From: Galeruca laticollis
Lineage: Eukaryota; Arthropoda; Insecta; Coleoptera; Chrysomelidae
DNA: 64,000 nucleotides
Direction: 5' to 3'
Assembly (NCBI GenBank): GCA_963921935.1
Contig: OY998178.1
Location: forward strand, 196,820,862 to 196,884,861
Made by a program: the position numbers and the translations under genes. The stretch's first letter is position 1. Every line of letters begins with the position of its first letter. Of the stretch, positions 58,719 through 64,000 are shown piece by piece. The notes below the pieces were generated by a model that searched no databases, was not told the DNA's origin, and saw only the letters and a program-made list of their open reading frames with translations.

Positions 58719-59310
58719 TAACATATATATTATAATTATTTATGTATAATTTGTAATCTGTTTTATCTATATATAAACTCGACTTACCTTCGGCTAGCTC
58801 GTAAAATATCTTCTATTAATTTTATTTACAGTTTAAATATCAGTCGGAAGCATGATGACTCCTCCCTTTGAGTTCTTGGCGTCAATTTTATTATTTGATT
58901 TTATTTAGAATTTTTAAATTTAATTTATCAATGAAATTGGATACTCTCATATAGAAAGATTGAAATATGTTAATTCTAATAATTTTATTGAGGACATGAA
59001 AAGAATAAAAATACCAACACTCCAATGAAAATTGATTTAATAAAGAGTTAATAAGAAAAATTCAAGAATTTTGTATTATTTTGAACATTTAAAATTACTT
59101 TATAACCCCTACATCCTATGCAATTCTTAATACACAACAATTCATTGTACTGCGTCGGCGCATAAGTTCAACGCATGCGCTTATATAACTTCCTATAACA
59201 CAAAGCCGCTCTTCACCTTCAATGCGGTGTAGAAACAGTGCTCTGCCTGCGTGTATATAGTTGTGAAAATTTCAATACGTTGAATAAATTTAAATAAGCA
59301 ATTATATATA
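58671..59310. repeat. (TA)n and LTR-retroelement-like repeat
   Basis: A TA run (58671-58714) is followed by the segment 58783-58930 shared with 29700-29830 (GGCTAGCTC ... GGAAGCATGA ... TTTGAGTTCTTGGCGTCAAT). TTGGCGTCAATTTT may be a primer-binding site remnant. The rest up to the mariner is AT-rich, with CAACGCATGCGCTTATATAA near 59169. Confidence 0.45.
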
Positions 59311-59318
59311 TATATATA

Positions 59319-61637
59319 CAGGGTGTCCCGGGACTAATGGGAAAAAAGTCAGGTGCGTATAATATGATCCAAAATAATGTTAGTACTCCATATAAACTTT
59401 TTCTATGCAGGCCCTCGTTTTCGAGTTATAGGCCTCCAAAGTTTTAATTTTGAATTTTGTTTTTATTTTTATTTTTTGTACTAGTTATTTGATCTTTATA
59501 AAATTTACGGTAAAGCTATAATGTACGCGTATGTTTATTTTGGTAAGGTAAACAGATTTACAGTAGTGCCTTGAAGCCAGGGACGAGCTACTCGCAATGG
59601 TTAGTGATCCAAAAATTTTGCAGGGATGGCCCACCCTGTATGAAATTATCGAAATTCACTTCCCCGCACATTAAGCTAAGGAAAAGGTACTTCTGTTGTA
59701 ATTCGATAAAATAAGCCGTTTGGCTAATATTTACAGTTTTATTAATGCACTACGTACCAATATACGCATTCACCATTTTTAGAAGTACGCAACGAGGTAA
59801 AAGTCCTTAATTTAACAGTTACAATGGCAGAATTCACTTTTATTGAGTATGCAGATATGTACTTAATGTATGAACTGGCTTCTCGAAACTGTTTAGAGGC
59901 TAGAAGGCTCTATGCAGAACATTTTGCAAACAGAGCATTGTCAGACAGACGAATGTTTGAGCGTATTGATCTCAGGATACGAGAAACAGGTATGAATAAG
60001 TAAATGTGATTTTCCATGTTTACAAAATAAAATTTTAGTAAGTTTTTTGCCAAGAAAAGGTGGAGAAGGTCCAGTACGAAGCGTGCTACTGTGGCAGTTG
60101 ATCAAGACTTGTTAAATGCAGTTGATAATGGACCATCAACGAGTTTACAAAAATTACCAAGAGAACGTAACGTCTCGAAATCAGTTGTTCATCGCATCCT
60201 AAAAGAACAGCTGTTATATTCTTTTCACATGAAAAAAGTACACAGTATGACAGTGGCTAATTATCCTGCACGACTTGAGTATAGCCAGTGGTTTCTGCGA
60301 TAACAACAAGCAGACAATACATTTATTAGTAACGTTCTCTTTACGAACGAATCCGGTTTCACCAGAGATGGAGTCATAAATTCTCATAATATGCATTTAT
60401 GGGATGATGTGAATCCATATGGCATTATCCAAACTAGGAGCCAGCATAGATTCATGGTTAATGTTTGGACAAGAATAGTTGGCAATCATTTGATAGAGCC
60501 ATACTTTATTGACGGTACTTTAACCGGTCAGAGATATTTGAAGTTTTAGCAAAATGAGTTATGGAACCTGTTTGATGAGGTGCTACTACAAACTCGTAGG
60601 AATTTATGGTTCATGTCTGATGTATTTCAGTTTAGATCTACGACAGCATTTACACACAAGGTTTCCTAATAGATGGATTGGTCGTGGAGGCCCTATTCAA
60701 TGGCCACCGCGATCAGGAGACGTTAATGCTATGGATTTCTTTCTCTAGGGCTATCTCAAAAGTAAGGTATACGCAACAGCTGTGCAAACAAGGCAAGATT
60801 TAATAGACATAATTGTGGTACACTGCAATGTTATTAGAAATAATATGGGATTGCTCTTTCAAGTGCAAAGAAACAATCTTCGTAGACTTAGAATATGCGT
60901 GGAAGTGGGAGGAGCTCATATTGAACATTTATTAGAATAACGTTAGTTTTTGTTGTTGTTTAGTAATTAGCTTTAGTCTAATGTTTTAAAACTTGTGTTT
61001 ATTGAGGTTTTCTTAATAGTTTGATAATGTTGTGTTCGTAATTTTGATTAAAAGCAACTAATTACGTTGTTTGCGTACCTATTTCATTCTCATTAAATAA
61101 ATTCTTATTGTTTTCATCATCTGCTTTCATCAAATAATTTTTTTGTAGTACTGTATGAAAATGTTGGACATCGTATTAGTAAGTTAGTTAGGTAAATTGG
61201 TACGTAGTGCATTAATAAAACTGTAAATATTAGCCAAACGGCTTATTTTATCGAATTCTAACAAGAGTACCTTTCCGTTAGCTTAATGTGTGGGGAAGTG
61301 CATTTCGATAATTTCATACAGGGAGTGCCATCCCTGCAAAATTTTTGTATCACTAACCATTGCGAGTAGTCCGTCCCTGGCTTCAAGGCTCTACGGTAAA
61401 TCTGTTTACCTCACCAAAATAAACTTGCACGTATATTATAGCTTTACCATAAATTTTATAAAGATCAAACAACTGGTTCGAAAAATAAAAATAAAAACCA
61501 AATTCAAAATTAAAACTTTGGAGGCCTATAACTCGAAAACTAGAGCCTGCATAGAAAAAGTTTATATGAAGTACTAACATTATTTTGGCTCAGATTATAC
61601 GCTCCTGACTTTTTCCCATTAGTCCCGGGACACCCTG
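59319..61637. mobile_element. Mariner/Tc-type transposon with about 440-bp TIRs
   Basis: CAGGGTGTCCCGGGACTAAT at the left is mirrored at the right end (61637), and TA lies on both sides (59317-59318; 61638-61639). The arms remain inverted copies for about 444 bp (59319-59762 and 61195-61637), with scattered substitutions. The insertion sits in a short TA repeat. Its transposase (59824-60940) is broken. Confidence 0.95.
59824..60940 (+). pseudogene. DDE transposase of the long-TIR mariner, broken
   Basis: ATG at 59824 opens FIEYADMYLMYELASRNCLE and ARRLYAEHFANRALSDRRMF, the N-terminal helix-turn-helix domain often listed as DUF4817. After a stop (about 60001) and a phase change, VSKSVVHRILKEQLLYSFHM and YPARLEYSQWFLR lead to NVLFTNESGFTRDGVINSHN. 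The expected first catalytic Asp (LFTDE) is Asn here. NLWFMSD is the second-Asp region. The frame then shifts, and RWIGRGGPIQWPPRSGDVNA is the third-Asp region (plus strand about 60671-60730). The C-terminal EVGGAHIEHLLE ends at TAA 60938-60940. At least four disruptions. Length (about 1.1 kb) is normal for the family. Confidence 0.85.
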
Positions 61638-61639
61638 TA

Positions 61640-62877
61640 TATATAAATTCTGAAATAATGTGTGTGAACAGAAAAGAAGAGATAGTAATTGATAGATCAG
61701 TTATGCATGCATTAGAGGAAATTAAAAATTGGAAATTATGTGAACATTTATGGAAAATGTGAACATTGAAAATGGATTGAATTAAGCAAGTAAGTACAAT
61801 TATATTATTACAAACTAAATTGCATGTATCTCCATGGAGATAAAATATGATGCATCGTAATATATTGTTTTTAGGCCTTTTTCATATTATCATGATTGGA
61901 ATGTTCTGAATATTATTTTTAGTTCACTGTTCGTATTTATATATGGAATTCCAAATATTTTAATTAAAATGCACAGACTTTATTTCATATCTTCAGTCCT
62001 TGGCTGCTACTCTCGTCTCTAATTTCTTGAAGATCTCTCCTGAGAAAGATGCACCTTCTGACCACCTTTTTATTCTTTACGGGTTCACAAAAACTTATTA
62101 ATGTATTTCCATTACCTTTTCGAGAGCACTTGTTAACTTTTTTATCAGAATTTTAATAATTTTATTAGAGGAGATTTATATAGACGCTCACCACTTCATC
62201 ATACCAAAACCCACTCACTTGTTTTTTAAATCAACAAACTTTTTGGCTTGGCAAATGCAAAGCTTGCTTATCTTTATTTTAATAACACAAATTGTCAATT
62301 CCTATGTCTTTTAGTTATAAAATAAAATTGTTTGTCCTGGAGGATTAACACACTTATTCACAAATATTTATTTTGTGTTCAGGATTCTATATAAAGTCTT
62401 TCTCCTAGAATACATTAGCAATTTTAATCATTATTCCGTTTTTACGGTTTTCTTATTTATATTTATTTTTACAAAATATACAACCTAGATTACTGATTCA
62501 TATCTATGTAATTGATTATTTTTAAATTCTTGAATTTTTACTGTCTTTGACTTACATGAACTATTGATTATTTTTGATTTTGTTATTATTGTTCTATATA
62601 AAATATATAATCAATAAATTTAAGTTGGTAATAAAATTACTAGATTTCATTACTTCCTGTTTATAATACATTTCTTTGTCATATGTTTGGGCTGTGTTCC
62701 ATTTATCATTTCTCATAAAGATTTCAACCCTTTCTTTTAATTGTCAACTTTTATTACAAACACCTGTAAATATTGATAAGCAATTATTGAAATATATATT
62801 AATTGATGTTGTTTCAGTTTCAAGTTCAAATACAATTTTATCTCTGCTGAAATTCATATGGCTGTGTTCAGATCAAT
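61640..62877. other. AT-rich continuation of the LTR-like repeat
   Basis: This is the right-hand flank of the long-TIR mariner; the sequence before and after the mariner would be continuous without it. No gene. It may be the 5' non-coding region of the gag-like frame that follows. Confidence 0.35.
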
Positions 62878-63142
62878 ATGGAACCCATTGACATTGACGT
62901 AATTCTGGAATTAATTGTGCAGGTAACTTTTTTTTAGAATTTCTACTCATAGTCCTTTTACTAATCAATCATATCAATATCTGATATTATATTTATGCAT
63001 ATTCCACTCTTTCTACTGATTTTATACCTGAATTGTCAGTGATTTTCATAAAGTGGTTATGTCTACGGCTACACCTTCCTTAATAATAAATACTTTTTTT
63101 GTGTTTATTTATTTAAAAATGTTTCAAGAACTAGAGGACTAG

Positions 63143-63144
<2 letters not shown>

Positions 63145-63208
<64 letters not shown>
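63145..63208. repeat. (TA)n microsatellite
   Basis: More than 60 bp of uninterrupted TA, ending ATATATCGCGTGATATATTA. Confidence 0.95.
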
Positions 63209-63210
<2 letters not shown>

Positions 63211-63303
63211 CGTGATATATTAACAACAACAATAAAGAGATTCATGGGTAATTCACGCAAAAAAAAGGGCTACTGAAACAGAGTGGTAACCGCGGATATG
63301 CAT

Positions 63304-63329
63304 GTTTCTGGCTCATTTGCTGTCATCAG
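63304..63329 (-). ncRNA. Hammerhead-ribozyme-like core (CTGATGA...GAAAC)
   Basis: On the minus strand CTGATGA (63329-63323), 14 bases, then GAAAC (63308-63304) reproduces the two conserved strands of a hammerhead core with stem II between them (CAGC ... GCCA, weak). I could not place stems I and III or a cleavage-site triplet with confidence. It may be a degenerate ribozyme of a Penelope- or retrozyme-type element, or chance. Confidence 0.3.
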
Positions 63330-64000
63330 CACGGTATAACCAAATAACGATGTGAAATTTGGGAACAAGAAGAAAGAGATAGATAATAGGGAAGAAAGAT
63401 ACCCTAAGAACAAAAACAAAAATTCCCAGGGAAATAGTAATTATGGAAATCATTATGGAGATAATTACCATAAATATGATAATGGAAGTTGAAGACAGAA
63501 TTTTCCAGGTAGAGATGACCATAATAGACAAGTATATGTAATTCATAGAATCAATAATCATGAGAACAATAGAGCAAGATATGGAATTAATCAACAGAGA
63601 TGGGAAGATGAAAATAATAGGAACAGTTATGATAATAATAATAAGAAATTTGATGATAGAAATAGTTTTCATAAAAGAAGTGCATATCAAAATAGGTATG
63701 AAAATAACAATGATATGAGAAATTATAATAGAAATGAACCTTTGGACAAATATGAGGATGATAGAAGAAATGATGATGGGTACAACCAAAGACGAACACA
63801 CAATAAAGAAGAGCATGATGAACCCAGGAACTTCGGGGCAGAAATTATTCGTAGAAGAATGAAAGAAGAGGATGATAGAGAAAAATTAAATGGAGTTTAT
63901 GATAAGATTGATATAATGACCTCTGCAATGGTACATGAGCCAGCAGAATGAGACAACATTTTTAATATCGAGCAGATTAAGTCATCTTCAGGTTAATGCA

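Larger units (their letters stand above)
62878..63954 (+). pseudogene. Possible retroelement gag: Asn/Arg-rich frame
   Basis: ATG at 62878 reads MEPIDIDVILELIVQ, followed by CAG|GTAACT, a donor-like site. After an AT-rich gap with a (TA)n run, a frame at 63340-63951 reads FGNKKKEIDNREERYPKNKN and then a long Asn/Arg/Tyr/Asp-rich low-complexity stretch. It has one in-frame TGA (63490-63492) and ends after EIIRRRMKEEDDREKLNGVY and MTSAMVHEPAE. Basic Asn-rich tails like this are seen in gag proteins of insect LTR retroelements, but I see no zinc knuckle or protease, and the frame ends near the window edge. Low-complexity composition makes the call weak. Confidence 0.35.

Noticed and set aside
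63313..63816. 167-codon hydrophobic Ile-rich minus-strand ORF resembling a membrane protein
   Set aside because: It is the exact antisense of the Asn/Asp-rich gag-like frame; AAT/GAT codons read backwards give Ile, so it is a shadow.

Overview
The window is AT-rich eukaryotic DNA, almost certainly from an insect or other arthropod. The evidence is the set of transposon families present (pogo/Tigger, Tc1, mariner, PIF/Harbinger, Penelope-like, gypsy, site-specific-type LINE), spliceosomal intron signals inside several elements, and the absence of any prokaryotic gene organisation. A beetle is my guess from the general look of these families, and I hold it weakly. I found no intact single-copy host gene, no rRNA or tRNA gene and no CRISPR array. 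The only host-derived coding sequence I recognise is a processed USP2-like ubiquitin protease, fused to the end of a retrotransposon.

Layout. 1-2.4 kb: fragments of DNA transposon ends and a foldback element. 2,441-5,011: a complete pogo-type transposon (pogo-A) with TA target duplication, TIRs, a frameshifted transposase and a PHD-like zinc finger. 5.1-9.9 kb: a gypsy RT scrap, then a decayed LINE (C2H2 finger, RT, zinc knuckle, nuclease-like C-terminus) whose last frame runs directly into an intronless USP2-like protease carrying three nonsense codons. 10.3-13.9 kb: Penelope-related palindrome, an IS630/Tc1-type DDE element with one intron, and a dead Tc1.

14,084-48,036: a tandem duplication of about 16.97 kb, copies about 99.9% identical, with the three bases patterns around the junction sharing AAATT. 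Each copy holds a DUF7869-type relic, a 1.0-kb TA-flanked MITE, a 172-174 bp satellite array, a Penelope GIY-YIG fragment, and a second pogo element (pogo-B). Pogo-B is interrupted by a complete 4.84-kb Harbinger with TAA target duplication, which itself holds Penelope and LINE debris.

48.0-64.0 kb: AT-rich sequence, a LINE scrap, and a mariner split into two halves by a third pogo element (pogo-C, 52,311-56,118) plus 1.5 kb of unclassified DNA. After these come a 2.3-kb mariner/DDE element with about 440-bp TIRs set in a TA repeat, and a gag-like Asn/Arg-rich frame near the right edge.

How the parts relate. Nesting gives relative ages: pogo-B is older than the Harbinger inside it, and both are older than the tandem duplication. 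The split mariner is older than pogo-C. The three pogo families are unrelated in TIR sequence but share one architecture: TA target, GGG-starting TIR, arrays of short TIR-like motifs just inside the ends, a 5' UTR intron whose acceptor abuts the start codon, and a cysteine-rich PHD-like finger at the transposase C-terminus. That repeated design and the LINE-USP2 open-frame fusion are the most interesting biology here.
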